Notes: generated from the sequence alone by a model not told the origin. Numbered from the stretch's first letter, positions 49,435-63,119 are shown. The stretch: DNA of 64,000 nt from Eleusine coracana subsp. coracana (GCA_032690845.1 CM064430.1:8232949-8296948), one strand, 5' to 3'. Numbers and translations are program-made.

Positions 49435-50208
49435 TATATATATCAATGTTTAGACAACAAAATATAATCTGACGTACTAGTATCTCAATCTTGCTCTCCC
49501 AACCGTCATATAATCCTAACATGAGTGACAATTCAAATTCCGCCGATTTAAAGCACTGTTTTCTTTTTGGTTGAACAAGATGTATAGAGTTTGTTATAGC
49601 AACGAACAATGGTTTTAGCTTTAAAATAAAATTCCAACTGTTATTTCTAACATCACCAATTAAATAAATATGAAAAATGTATTTACCTGTTAAACACACA
49701 AGAAAATATGAGCAAATATAGTCTTAGATACATTTGTTACTTAATAGAACACTCAAAAGTGGTCTGGTATGTATACATAACTCTTTTATCCACCACGCTC
49801 CATAGTGGCTTGTTGAGCATATTTTTCACTAGAAATGTATAATTAGTTTTATATTTAATTTATTTTTAATTATATTATTTAGTGTTTGAAAAATTAATAT
49901 CACCACTGTTGGTAAAGACTAAGACAGCACCGAACGGCCGGAAACGCGAAATTCCAAGCCGTGTGACTTTCTCTCTCTTCCGTGCAGTTCCGTAGTCCCC
50001 CGGTACGGAACGGGGCGCATTGAAAGCGGGTGAGCTGCCGGCCACCAACCAAGCTCCGTACCGTCCCGTGACTCCAGATGCGGACTGGGCCCACCACGAC
50101 ACAACTTCAGTCTCCACTGGGTGGTCTTCTTTTCCTGGCTCCTGCTTGCTGCTTTCGATTGACTGATTGATTTGATAATGCATGGGCAGCGGCGGTGTAG
50201 TGGACTCT

Positions 50209-50504
50209 GGGTGTGTTCGTTTTCATCCTCTAATTTTTATACTTGTTATATCGAATATTGTGATACTAATTTGGAGTATCAAATATAGATTACTGATAAA
50301 ATTTAGTTTATAATCCTTTCTCTGAATGACGAGACAAATCTATTAAAACTAATTAGGTCATAATTAGATAATATGATATTTAAGCTTAATGAATTTGTCA
50401 CGCTGATGCGCATTCAACGCTGATAATATTTAATAATTATATATAACATTTTAATGATCGATATGACCTCACTAAAATTTAGACCCAAAAAAACGAACAC
50501 ACCC
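50209..50504. mobile_element. MITE of unassigned superfamily, 296 bp
   Basis: GGGTGTGTTCGTTTT at the left faces AAAAAAACGAACACACCC at the right. The interior carries the grass MITE phrases CTAATTTGGAGTATCAAATA and GACAAATCTATTAA. Flanks do not show a clear 8-bp or TTA duplication, only TCT on both sides. Confidence 0.75.
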
Positions 50505-53500
50505 TCTCTCGCTTTAAACGGTCCATCAAGTGATCAGATTAGTCTAATCCACGCGTATGCAGAGTGTGAACGAGGGACTTTGGTGGGCCGATCCTTTTCA
50601 AGATTCAATTCTATGATGAATCGCCGAGAAAGGTTGATAATAGTTGGTGTTGTTCATGTTGGAATACGCTTCGTCTCTGATGTCGTAGAAGTATTTGGAC
50701 CGTAGATACATACTCTTCGCTGGAGGCTTAATATCTTCTCTAAAGAAAATACTACTAGTACGTACGCATGTGGTGGCCCTGCGTATGGCTACGCGAAGCA
50801 CACAGTCAGCTTCCGAACAGTGCATTGGAGTTGTTGGGAATTGTGGAGAGAGGGGAGCTAGCCTAGAGATTCAACGGTTGTGTTATTGTTGGTAAACCAA
50901 CGGCAGTGAGACAGTATGACTTTTTGTAGGTCTGCTTGTCAGTACTAGTGGATGTCGTCCTTTGCCTTGAATGTTAGGTACTCCACGGAAATGCACTGGA
51001 TCAGGATCAAATGCATATGGTTTCTAGCAGGGGTTGGTAATAGAAAACAAAACAGAAACTTGTCTCAGAAGATGGTGTAGTGTGGTACAGTAATCGCTTG
51101 GTTTGAGGCTCGTGATTTGGCAAGCGTCGTGATCAAAGCTACTTGTACGACAAAAAATATCCCTCACATAATCTTCATGTCTGACCTAATTACTGTGCTG
51201 TCTCGATGCCTTCTAAAGAAGGGAAATTTTCCATCCATACCATCAGTCTGGATGCACTCTTCATTTATTCCATCACTTTTTTGGACTCCATTGCAACATC
51301 GTCTGGAAACCAAACCTGTGTAGAAGATCTGGTCATAGTACACCGGAAAGAAGCGAAGGCACACCCTCACTTCCAATCAAATTGACGGATGATAACTTAT
51401 CAAAGAAAAAAAAAATTGACGGACGATGCGGCCGGAGATGCATGGATCCATCTCCCGTTGTACCCAACCCTGCCAAGAATATTTATGCCGGCCATGTGAC
51501 ACAATTATTTCGTCCGCTCCACGTCGCAAGCTAGTCTAGTCTGGCACAAACCAGTGCGCCCCAAAAACCGAACCCGGCCCATCCACGCTGCCTGTGCACA
51601 TATGGCGAGAATTGAAGCGGCGCTACACGGCTGCCGCATGTGTTGGGTCTGCAGTTCCGAACAATCGCATGTGCGCGCGCCCGGAAGCGAGCACTGCTTG
51701 TCTGGAAAACTTTTTTCTTTTTTGGTGACCGAGAAAAGAGAGAATTTCACGTTCCGTCGAAGTCCAAACTGCAGTTATTCGCGTCACATCACGAGCTGGA
51801 AAACAACAAAGGTTTGGGAAGGAAACAAACCAATGAAAGACCCAATACAGCTATTTGTTCGATAAATTTTGAAATACGTGTGTGGAAGGGATCAGCTCGC
51901 GTACAGTCGTATCAAATCAGATCCTCACGAAATTCAACTATTCACGACCGGCTAGCAGACCACTTCAACCGTCCAGCTATACTATACCCGTCCAGTCGTG
52001 GTCACCTCAACATCTCAGGAAAATTTCTGCATTACTTTTGGTGCTGTTGCGAGAGAGAGAGCGACTCTGCTCACCACAGCCTACACATTTAATAGAGACC
52101 TCGGTTTGGAAGCTTCCGTGAACCGATCAACCAAACTAGTGGCCGTTCCAACAAGAGGGGGAAGATCTTTTTATTTTCTAGTGTGTGTACAAAAAAAACA
52201 CCTTGTATGCTTTGTCCATTCTTTGAGACTTTGACAGTGATATCGACGCGCGCTTGGCAGGGAGCCATCTCTCACATCATCTCAATTCTGCAATCTTTGA
52301 ACGTAATCGTTTCTCCTACTATCTTGAATCCTAATTAACTCCTCCAACGTTTCAGTTCCTGGATATTCTACGCAGAGCAAACCCGGGCTACCAACCGAAA
52401 TACAGGGCGGGTGCGGGAGAGGCTCTGCGCGCTCTTGAACAATCCAGGAACCGAAACTAGCCTCTCGTGCCGCAGAAGATCTCGTGGCAGTGTGCGGTGG
52501 GAGGACGACGCGTACGAGCACGGGGTTGTGGCCGTAGCTACGGAACCGTACCGCCACTTGTACCCGCCGCACCGTCCCACCACGTCGCCCTCACCGGGAC
52601 TGGCTGGGATCCACTGCGGCCGGGGAGGATAGAAGACCACAGCTTGTTGCCCTGCTTCTCCAGCTGCTGCTGTCGATTTCTGTTTTTCAGAGCCAATTAC
52701 ATATTTGCATCTCAGTGGTACTATTTTGGTCCCATGGGCCATGGCCTCCCAGCTAGGCAGCTATAGTGGAGTGCACACACACACGCCATAATCCAGATCC
52801 ACCAACCTAATATAACGCCACTTTCAACTTTGATTAGAAAAGCAGCACTCATCGCAAGCTACAAAAGAAAAAAACACGGACTGAACCCGTCACCAGAATC
52901 GCACAACCAGTCCAGGAGGGGTCCAGGCCGTGGATCACGGACCCGTACGCCCGGTGACCGTACAAAGCGTAATCTTTTTACATTTGCGCGGAGGCCAGCT
53001 CCCAGCTACTTGCCCGCTAAGAAGAAATAGTACAAATGTATCAAAACAAAAACAAAGAGGCGTTTCAGTATAGAACACCTAAATTCGATTCAGAGGCGAA
53101 TCACATCTCGATGGAAGGAGTCCACCCCCACAGCCAACTAAGCTTGGCTCTGTTTCTTAGCTCCAAATGTGTCAAAATATGTAGATACTGCGATGTCACA
53201 GCTATGACAGCCAATTAACTACAGTATCACAATATTGTCGGTGATATGGTGTTACAAAATTAAGTTGTTGAGACCTTGTATCATGCTGCGCGTATAGCTG
53301 GCTGGCCTAAATATAGATCTCAACGACCAGAGATTCAAAACTCCAAAGTGTCTCAAAAAAAAAAAATGCAGAGTACTCTAGTTACATTTTCTGTGGTGAC
53401 CGTACGGTAGTTTAAGCAGCATGGGAACACCTGCTTCGAGCAACGGCTACTTTACGACCTACCTCGCGAAATGCTAGTTCAATCATTCTCTTGATGATCT

Positions 53501-55930
53501 CGTATTTATATCTAATCTCACATGTTCATCCGCCGGTGGCTGATGCTGCGTTAAGCTGTAACGGCACGCAGGCGAACCAAGCCTGATTAAAATACTCTCT
53601 CTCGCATCCTCTAGCAGGATCACACACAGCGCCTGGGCTCATGCGCCGCGCCATTTTTCTACTCGGAAAATGCGTGGCCTGCAGCATCATGGACGCATCT
53701 CGGTACAGGTGTACCACACATGCGCATGCGGGGCTTTTGGTGATAGCGGGATTGATTGGTAGGCTAATCAAAGTGCTCACTGATGAAGCGATTGTTTTAT
53801 TTGCAACGAATAGGTTCGTAATGTCTCGTTCTGAGATTCTTCTTGATTGTTTGGTTACAGTCATGTGATCCTGTATTATGTGTATAACACACGGATTTGT
53901 GAACTCTAATGTACTCCTTTTTTTTTCTAAAAAAAGCATAGTGTTGTGTTGCTATTCTAGCTAGTTGCCAGATGGATACATACCCAGAGATGTAAATTGT
54001 GCCATGCTACAGTATCACAATATTGTCGGTGATATGGGGAAATTATCGATGAACTTATTAATTAGAAACTAAGCTTGAGTCTGACAATGATAGGATGGAA
54101 TTGACCTCTTGATATACTATTATTAGAGCGAATCAAATTGAAATTAATAGATAGGGGCCGGTCTTAGTTGTTTCTTAGCTAGGATTGTAGTATCTCTCAT
54201 ACAAGGGCGTGGATCAGGTACATAAGTGTACATGTTGCCTAACAAATCCAGCGCATTTCCAGTACTTACAAGATCTCATCTATATGAATTTATTTAGAGT
54301 ACGAGAATTTCACACGATTAAGGCTGTTTGACATAGGTACTACGACGGCTTCTAGAGCCTTAGGCCAGTTCCAATGCATAGATTAATTTCATAGTTTTCA
54401 AGAGCTGGACCCTTAGCAATTAATTTTTTTTTTGCTCCAACTAACTTTGAGAAAAATCTTGTAGCTAAGATTATTATCTCTAGGAATTTGTAGAGTTGGA
54501 CCCTTTAGCCATTACAAATTTTGGCTCTATTTGCAACTATTGTGCAACACTATGTTGCATTGCAATCGAATCTTTGTCATTTCTAGTTGTTTGCCTTTTT
54601 ATGTTAGGGATCCTAAAGAAAAAAAATGCTTTGAACTAAACTCCCAAAAGCAGAAACAAATAAGCATTCTTGAAAATCCATCACAATGAACAGTGGAGAT
54701 TTTTAGTACAAATTGATATGTATAGTTAATTGTTTTCAATTTTGCATTATTTACATGAACAGAGATTACTAGATAGAAGAAAGTAAAATGTCACTATAAG
54801 AAATATAATGGTTAGACTTGTCCAGGACATAGAACAACTCATAGAGCGCTATTCCGTAGTCTTGACAATGGTAAATTACAAAAATGTAGTAGTCTATCAT
54901 GTCTTAAAAAAGCAAATAATATATACATATTTTAAAAGGATTGAATTCAAAATATTATTTTGTTAGGGGTATCACAAGAACATATGTAACATCACATACA
55001 AGAAACTAAAAGTACTACTAACAAACTATTCGGCTGTCTAGTATTAAATTGATAGTGTTCTTAAAAAATGTATGTTTTCTAGGACCACTCATATATATAT
55101 ATATATATAATGAAATGATTATAATTCTACCAATTAATTTGTTAAGGCAGTAGTTTATAAGGTTATAGATGTTGAACTACAAATGAAAATTATACCTAAT
55201 ATATATATGAACAGAGTAATTATCCTATTGCTTAACTTGATTTTAACAAATATCGTCGTAACTCTACATTGATGGTTGAATCATCTCCTTCTTGATGGAT
55301 GCCAGTTGTTAATGACTCTACTGGAGCAGAGAATGCCGATGCAGTCCAACACGGATGCGCGTCAATGGTTATCTGGCCATTCGGCAACCCGCCCACCATG
55401 CAGTTATAGGTGTTCTCCATATGCATCCTCCTCAGGCAAGAATTAATTCTACGTGACATCACTACAGATATGCTTAGGAGACCAAATTCCTCCCTTCTGT
55501 GTTTGTCGCCGTAGACTCGCTCAGTCAACTTGTACGACGAACGAGTTGCTCGTGATGCTTATGCGTTAGGCTCCCTTCTATGAATCTGGATGTCTGTGCT
55601 TCATCCTCAACATGTGACTCAATGTGTCTGTGACATGCAGTGGTTCAAATCTAAAAAAGAATATCTAAAAACAGAAAATATATATATAAGGATTAAAAAA
55701 GGAAATTGAAAAAATTATAAAACAAAAAAATCTCGCACACCTTGGACGATGGCACACAGAAAGGAAAAAAAAAAAGAGAAGGCGAGGGGAGGCAGCCGCA
55801 TAGATGCCACATGGATAGTGCCGCGCCGGATGCGCACCGGCCCGAGTCCCGTCCGGGTCCAGCGCAGTCCGCACCCCTACGATCTCGCGTCGGCCCCCAC
55901 TCCCCACCCCATTTCCTCTCCCGTTTCTTT
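50505..55930. other. Gene-poor interval upstream of the H+-ATPase gene
   Basis: About 5.4 kb without a recognisable gene. Small frames at 51554-52092, 52282-52766 and 53526-53939 lack domains, conserved motifs and splice structure. Noted items are a 31-bp direct repeat (53219 and 54007) and a short TA array near 55091-55109. Composition shifts from mixed (50.5-53.5 kb) to AT-rich (53.9-55.7 kb). Confidence 0.5.
53219..54037. repeat. 31-bp direct repeat pair, 788 bp apart
   Basis: CTACAGTATCACAATATTGT followed by CGGTGATATGG occurs at 53219-53249 and 54007-54037 without a difference. The unit has an internal inverted repeat (TATCAC...GTGATA). The sequence between shows no retroelement features. 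Confidence 0.85.
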
Positions 55931-55934
55931 CCTG

Positions 55935-55942
55935 CTATATAG
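55935..55942 (+). promoter_or_regulatory. Probable TATA box of the H+-ATPase gene
   Basis: CTATATAG lies about 130 bp before the start codon at the end of a pyrimidine-rich stretch. The leader after it has no upstream ATG. Confidence 0.55.
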
Positions 55943-56065
55943 GCGTGCCGCCGCTGCCTGCTCTTCTGCATTGCCATACTCTGCTCGGGGGGCCTCCGCC
56001 GAGCACTCTGCGACGGCGAACGGCGGCTCGGGCTTCTGAGTCTGCGACGGAGGGGGGACGCCAGG

Positions 56066-59000
56066 ATGGACGACAAGGCGGCCAATCTCGACGCCGTGCT
56101 CAAGGAGGCCGTCGATCTTGTAAGCCCCTTCCCCTCCTGCTTTTCCAAGAACTCACCTCGGTTCTTGGTCTCGTCGGATTTTGTGGGCGGATTCCGGCGG
56201 CGCTCTTGGTTTTCTTCCTGCTGCTGCGGTTCCGTTCATTTCTTGGATTTTTTGTGCGGTTTTTCTTGGAAGAGGCCGCGGGGGTGGGGTTTAGTTTTGG
56301 TGCCGGCTGGTAGACTAGTACTTGCCGGCTCTGCCCGTTCGTGTTCTTGGTCGATCTCGATGGGATTTCTTGGTCCCCGGCGGCACCGCTGTTTGGCACT
56401 CGTCGATTAGGTCCGCCGCGCTTTCCATTTCGCTGCGGTTACGCTCGTGTTCTTGGTTCGTGGCAGACGCTTTTGTTTTCTGTTTTTTTTCTTTTCTTTC
56501 AGCTCTCTGCTTTTTCCTGCAACTTTTCAATCCGTACGTCTCCCTCTTCTTTTTTCTGCCTAATCCTCGCTTTTTTTTTGTGTTGGCGTCCATAGAAAAA
56601 TTCTTCTCTTCAGCGCAGTTTGTCCTAAAATGTTGGAGAAATCTTGTTCTTGGGTTCTCTCCCTGATCCCGGCGGCGTGTTCTGACTGAAACTTGTGGTG
56701 TGACGCGTTTCTTGTACCTGTGCAGGAGAACATCCCGCTCGACGAGGTGTTCGACAATCTGCGATGCAGCCGCCAGGGCCTCACCACGCCGCAGGCGGAG
56801 CAGCGCCTCGACATCTTCGGGCCCAACAAACTGGAGGAGAAGCAGGTACACGAATCCGCGTCCCCTGCTTCATGCGTTCCTGTGTTATCCTGTCTGTCTC
56901 ACGCATCGGGTTGGTGTTCCACATGATGGATGGATGCGTTTGTGTGAGCAGGAGAGCAAGTTTCTCAAGTTCCTGGGGTTCATGTGGAACCCGCTGTCAT
57001 GGGTCATGGAGGCTGCGGCCATCATGGCCATCGCGCTAGCCAATGGAGGAGTAAGTTTGCTGATTTGCACTCCACAGTGTGTGAGGAGCAGTGGGGACTA
57101 TGGATTCAGAGGGGTTGATGTGCTTCTGTTGCATGTTTTTTTCAGGGGAAGCCGCCGGACTGGCAGGACTTCGTGGGGATCATCACGCTGCTCATTATCA
57201 ACTCCACCATCAGTTTCATTGAGGAGAACAATGCTGGAAATGCCGCTGCCGCTCTCATGGCCCGCCTCGCGCCCAAGGCAAAGGTATCAGCAAGATTTGT
57301 TCTGCCATTGGTGCGCTGTTTCCGGCTCTGAAAAATACTGATTTTCGTTTCTCGTGATGAAGGTTCTCAGAGATGGCAAGTGGAACGAGGTGGAGTCAGC
57401 TATCCTTGTGCCCGGAGACATCATCAGTGTAAAGCTTGGGGACATCATCCCAGCCGATGCTCGTCTCCTTGAGGGTGATCCTCTCAAGATTGACCAGGTT
57501 GCTGCAAATTGCAATTAGTCTTCTTATGCTGACCCGTTTGATTCAAATATCATCTGAATTCTGACTTTCGGAGTGTTCTTGTGCAGTCAGCACTCACTGG
57601 TGAGTCTCTGCCCGTGACCAAAGGCCCTGGTGATGGAGTGTACTCTGGATCCACATGCAAGCAGGGTGAAATCGAGGCTGTTGTCATCGCCACTGGTGTG
57701 CACACATTCTTTGGTAAGGCAGCACATCTTGTTGATTCAACAAACCAAGTGGGCCATTTCCAGAAGGCAAGCTTCTAGTCTTTGCTTAAGTCACCTGCTT
57801 ACTTTGTTGATTCACAGTCCTTTGATAATGATAGGACCCTGTTCTCTGCTATCCAGGTTCTGACTGCCATTGGGAATTTCTGCATCGTTTCAATTGCTTT
57901 GGGAATGGCTGTGGAGATTATTGTCATGTACCCTATCCAGCATAGGGCTTACCGTCCAGGAATCGACAACCTTTTGGTTCTTTTGATTGGAGGAATTCCA
58001 ATTGCCATGCCCACTGTACTTTCTGTCACTATGGCAATTGGGTCACACCGCTTGGCTCAACAGGTATCTAAATGTACAACCAGTAGAAGATTGATTTGTC
58101 ACTCATGTGAGTTGGATGTAAAAAGTGCTGCATATTGTTATAGGGAGCAATTACAAAGAGGATGACTGCAATTGAGGAAATGGCTGGCATGGATGTTCTT
58201 TGCAGTGACAAGACCGGAACATTAACCTTGAACAAGTTGACTGTGGACAAGAATCTTATAGAGGTAGGCAGTTTTATAGTACAAGTTCGTTAACCTTGCA
58301 GTCTATGCACCATCCGTATTGCATTTAACATGAGTGTTAATTGGATCAGGTTTTCCAAAGAGGTGTTGATCAGGATACTGTAATATTAATGGCTGCCAGA
58401 GCTTCACGTACAGAAAATCAGGATGCCATAGATGCCACAATAGTTGGTATGCTTGCAGATCCAAAGGAGGTATACCAGATTACTTTCTGTTTCAGATTTT
58501 TGATGTGTTATTAATCTTTATTCCATTTCTTACATTGATTGTTTGACAAAAAGGCACGTGCTGGTATCCAAGAGCTGCATTTTCTGCCGTTCAATCCAAC
58601 TGACAAAAGAACTGCTTTAACCTACCTTGACGGTGAGGGTAAAATGCATCGTGTTAGCAAGGGAGCACCAGAGCAGGTACTAATTGCTGTAGCACATATC
58701 AGGAACTCAATTTGCTTGATGGCTGTAATTTACTTACTTCTGGAAGCTCAACAGATCCTTAATCTTGCACACAACAAATCTGATATTGAGAGAAGGGTCA
58801 GAGCTGTGATCGACAAATTTGCGGAGCGTGGATTGCGATCCCTTGGTGTGGCTTACCAGGTTTGACATCTAATGTTCTTGAAAAATATCAATAATTGCAC
58901 ACTGTAACTTAATCTCTCCTGTACTTTACTGACTACAGGAAGTGCCAGATAGTAGGAAAGAAAGTCCTGGAGGACCATGGCAGTTCATTGGACTCTTGCC

Positions 59001-59677
59001 TCTTTTTGACCCCCCTCGGCATGATAGTGCAGAAACAATCAGGAGGGCACTGAACCTTGGTGTGAATGTCAAGATGATTACTGGTAGGCACATTATTGCT
59101 TCCCACCTTCATTCTATTAGTTCCTTTAAATGTAGAGTTCTGTACTTCTTGTTCTGGCTAGCTAGTTGATTTAATGTGTCTGCAGATTGAATCAAACTAG
59201 TGCTCACAGCAAGCTAGGACAAAGTTTTTACTCAGTCTTGTAGTCTCTAACTGCTTTAATTTAGTTAAAATATATGTCAATTTATAGAGCATTATGCTAA
59301 GTTGGATGATTCATAACAATTATTGAGTGATATGGATAATAAGGTTAGAAGCTTTCTTCTATTGTTTCCAGGTGATCAACTTGCTATTGGCAAGGAGACA
59401 GCGCGTCGTCTAGGAATGGGTACCAACATGTACCCATCGTCTGCTTTACTCGGACAGGATAAGGATGAGTCAATTGCTGCTTTGCCAATTGATGAATTGA
59501 TTGAGAAGGCTGATGGCTTTGCTGGTGTCTTCCCAGGTAAAGTCTTGGAGATATTTTCTCAACTACCCCCGTTTCAAAGGATGCAGTACTCATCTACAAC
59601 TTATGCTTAACTGTCACTGAACAGAGCACAAGTACGAGATTGTCAAACGCTTGCAAGCAAGAAAGCACATCTGTGGT

Positions 59678-59709
<32 letters not shown>

Positions 59710-61481
59710 ATTGAAAAAGGCTGACATTGGCATTGCAGTTGATGACTCAACTGATGCTGCTCGTAGTGCTTCAGACATTGTCCTAACTGAACCAGGCCTT
59801 AGTGTGATTATTAGTGCCGTGCTTACTAGTCGAGCAATTTTCCAACGGATGAAGAATTATACCGTAAGTTGTTTCTGTAGCTCCTTTTCAGATTTGAGAC
59901 CTTCAATCTTGTCAAGCTTTTTCTAAGTTTATTTGTGCTTGCAGATATATGCTGTATCAATAACCATCCGTATTGTGGTATGTCTTTGTTCCTTCTATGT
60001 TCTACGGTTTAAAAATCATGTACTGTCTGTTTCATTTTGGACAAGTAATTCACTTTTGTCTCTACACAATCTATTGTAACAGCTTGGTTTTATGCTCCTT
60101 GCGTTAATATGGAAGTTTGACTTCCCTCCATTTATGGTCCTGATCATTGCCATCCTCAATGATGGTGAGCCTCTTTTCAGCTAATTCATGATGACAGTAA
60201 CATCTTAAATTTATTAGTCTTGCCTTTTTTAATCATTTTTCACATATGTTTAAGTATCTTCTACCTTTGATATGAATAGGTACCATTATGACTATTTCAA
60301 AGGACAGAGTAAAACCATCTCCACAACCTGATAGTTGGAAACTAGCTGAGATTTTTGCAACTGGGATTGTTCTTGGTGGATATCTCGCTATGATGACTGT
60401 CATTTTCTTCTGGGTAGCATACAAGACTGATTTCTTCCCGGTACGGGCCAGTATTTTTATAACCATATACTTCTATCTTTCAGTAATGTGGATCATTGGT
60501 GTTCTGTCATTTTCTGATGCTTGGCATGATTTGTTACTTTGCAGCGCGTGTTCCATGTTGAAAGCCTGGAGAAAACTGCTCAGGATGATTTTCAGAAGCT
60601 TGCCTCTGCTGTCTATCTTCAAGTCAGCACTATTAGTCAGGCTCTTATCTTTGTGACAAGGTCTCGCAGCTGGTCGTTTGTGGAACGTCCCGGGTTCTTG
60701 TTGGTCTTTGCTTTCTTGGTGGCACAGCTGGTAAGGAATCTCAGTTAATCTCATCGTCTTTTAGCTTGCATCATGGGTCTTTCCTGGCCTTACTGTCTTA
60801 TTGTATGTTACCTCTTGCTCACATTTTTTTTTTGTCATCTTGTTTGCAGATTGCTACTATAATTGCTGTATATGCGAACTGGGCATTTGCTTCGATCAAG
60901 GGCATTGGTTGGGGCTGGGCTGGTGTCATCTGGATTTACAACATTGTGTTTTACTTCCCACTTGACATCATCAAGTTCCTCATTCGTTATGCGCTGAGCG
61001 GGAGAGCATGGGATCTTGTCACTGAGAACAGGGTAAGAACACGCTTTGTACACCTCCTTGATCCAGACCTGCCACTTGTGTATACTCATGTTCGACGTGG
61101 GCCATATAGATCGCGTTCACAAGGAAGAAGGATTTCGGAAAGGAGGAAAGGGAGCTCAAGTGGGCACATGCCCAGAGGACACTCCATGGTCTTCAGCCAC
61201 CAGAGTCATCCATCTTTGAAAACAAGACCACGTTCAGTGAACTGAATCAGCTTGCAGAGGAGGCCCGCAGGAGAGCTGAGATGGCGAGGTAAATTCACAA
61301 TACTATTGATTTTCCATGATTCTGAGCCCAGCAGTAGTTCCTCCCCTCTAGCATTTGAACTGAAACCATAATCGAAATGTGCAGGTTGAGGGAGCTGAAC
61401 ACCTTGAAAGGAAAGATGGAGTCGGTGGTGAAGCAGAAGGGACTGGACATGGAGACCATCCAGCAATCTTACACCGTCTGA
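56066..61481 (+). CDS. Plasma-membrane H+-ATPase (P3A-type)
   Basis: Pumps protons out of the cell at the cost of ATP and energises transport. Twenty-one exons join in phase to 956 aa, the normal length: 56066-56119, 56726-56845, 56952-57050, 57146-57283, 57363-57497, 57587-57766, 57857-58063, 58144-58263, 58350-58469, 58554-58676, 58755-58859, 58939-59083, 59372-59536, 59625-59863, 59945-59977, 60083-60164, 60280-60440, 60545-60730, 60850-61032, 61110-61288 and 61385-61481. Visible are the actuator-domain TGES (LTGESLPVTKG), the phosphorylation site CSDKTGTLT (Asp about 333), KGAPEQ, DPPRHDS, MITGDQLAIGKE, TGDGVNDAPALKKADIG and ten membrane-segment regions. The C-terminal autoinhibitory domain ends QQSYTV, whose penultimate Thr is the 14-3-3-binding phosphosite. 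The GVNDAP segment is followed by VDDSTDAA where many homologues have VADATDAA. The intron after exon 6 is GC-AG; the others are GT-AG. Confidence 0.97.
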
Positions 61482-61985
61482 TTGTTTATAGATGGTTTCT
61501 CGCTATTATGTATTAGTAGGATGCAATAAGGAACCCATGATCGAGAGGATATATGTTTTCTGACGTCGGTCGGTGCGGTGCTTATCGCCATTGACTTATC
61601 CCACCCTCCCCATATACCTTCCGTCCATTAACCACCCCCGGCAGATTGACTGCATTGAGATATATACTCCCTAGTCCAGACTTGCTAGATGATGATTGAT
61701 TATTATAGTAAAGTTTTGCTTTCTTGTTCGGTGACATTTGATTCGTGTTACCTGGATAGATTCTTTTTGCTATGCTATCTCGCTTGGGTTCTTGAATCTG
61801 GAATGATTGGTTGCATAGAGACATGACCGGCCATGTGCAGTGTCACCGTGCTGGCATGGATCGCATCAATGGCCTCACATGAGCGAGAAATGGTTGCGGA
61901 AGATCATGTCACGATGCTGCATTGTCTGCAGCGACGCAGAATCTGAGATGGCAGGGAGGTAGGCAAGTCCTGATGAATTGAATTA
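61482..61985. other. 3' region of the H+-ATPase gene
   Basis: Holds the probable 3' UTR (a weak signal AATAAG lies near 61525). No other gene seen. Confidence 0.5.
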
Positions 61986-62658
61986 GGCCAAATTTGTTAG
62001 AGGACATTCTTTAAAGTTAGTATTTGCTAGTGGATACTACTCAATATTGTATTTGCTCCAGAATACTACTAAACTATTGTATTTGTTAATAGACACTCTA
62101 ATTATTAGACTATGATTTTTCTTGTATGGAGGAAAGAAAATCTTTTACAAATGATCAATGTATCCTTATGCACTTTTAACAAATCTAGCTATATAATCAA
62201 TATTTTTTTATTAATTATATATTTATTAAATCTTTTTCAAAGAGTATTAGTATTTTTACAAAATATATAATGTTTTCTCTTTTTATGAAAAATATGGATA
62301 TTTTGAAATAATTCTTAATAGATTTTTATCAACAGCTACAGGTGACCAAATTTTAACACATGATTAATAGATTTTATGAAAAATATTAATATTATTTGTA
62401 AATGATTTGATAATGGTTATAACATATATAATTAATAAAAATAATTATATGATTAGATATGTTAAAACTGTAGTAATGGTATTTTGGTCATTTGTAAAAT
62501 ATTGTTTTCTCACTATGTAAGAAAAAATCATAGTCTAATAATTAGAGTATCCATTAGCAAATTACCTTAGTTTAGTAGTGTCCTAGAGTAAATATAACAT
62601 TGAGTAGTATCCTCTAATAAATGTCAACTTTTAAGAGTGTCCCCTAGCAAATTTGCTC
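61986..62658. mobile_element. Mutator-type inverted-repeat MITE, 673 bp
   Basis: Arms of about 150 bp are inverted: CAAATTTG-TAG-GGACA-TCTT, GGATACTACTCAAT, ACTACTAAACTA and CTCTAATTATTAGACTATGA appear on the left and complemented on the right. ATTGAATTA (61977-61985) and ATTAAATTA (62659-62667) flank it, a 9-bp duplication with one mismatch. The interior is AT-rich and noncoding. Confidence 0.8.
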
Positions 62659-62667
62659 ATTAAATTA

Positions 62668-63119
62668 TTCGTATGTGGGGGTGGGGTGTTCTTGGGACAC
62701 CTATGTAGTGATGCACATGGTGTAGAATGTGGCTCCACATGGGTTGTAACGGTTGAGAAGGGAGGTGGTACGGAACGGGATCACATATTTGGACAAGCAG
62801 ATCGAATCCTGTGTACTTGGTGTCCGAAAGACCGAAACGTACAGCAGGCGGCGTGTCGCTCGGATTAGAATCATCGGATTCGGATGGTCAGGCCCAGCAG
62901 CGCGCGTGACAAGGCAGGCCTCGGCGCCAGCTTCCCGGTCTCGGATAGTCTTTGGGCTGACGAGCGAGCACATCTTGGCCCGCGTTCGCTCATCCCGCGG
63001 GCCGTCAGAAATCGGCCAGCCCACGGCGGCGAGCCGGCGAGCACTGCCGTCCACAGAAATCATATCCTCTCCCGCGCATCCTAGAACCCCGGCAAACCCC
63101 GTCCGCGCCGGCCGCCGCC
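62668..63119. other. Upstream region of the PPR gene
   Basis: GC content rises toward the start codon. No distinct TATA box was recognised, as is common for PPR genes. Confidence 0.5.

Noticed and set aside
53526..53939. 137-codon minus-strand frame upstream of the H+-ATPase gene
   Set aside because: No family resemblance, and overlapping frames exist on the other strand; no evidence of coding selection.
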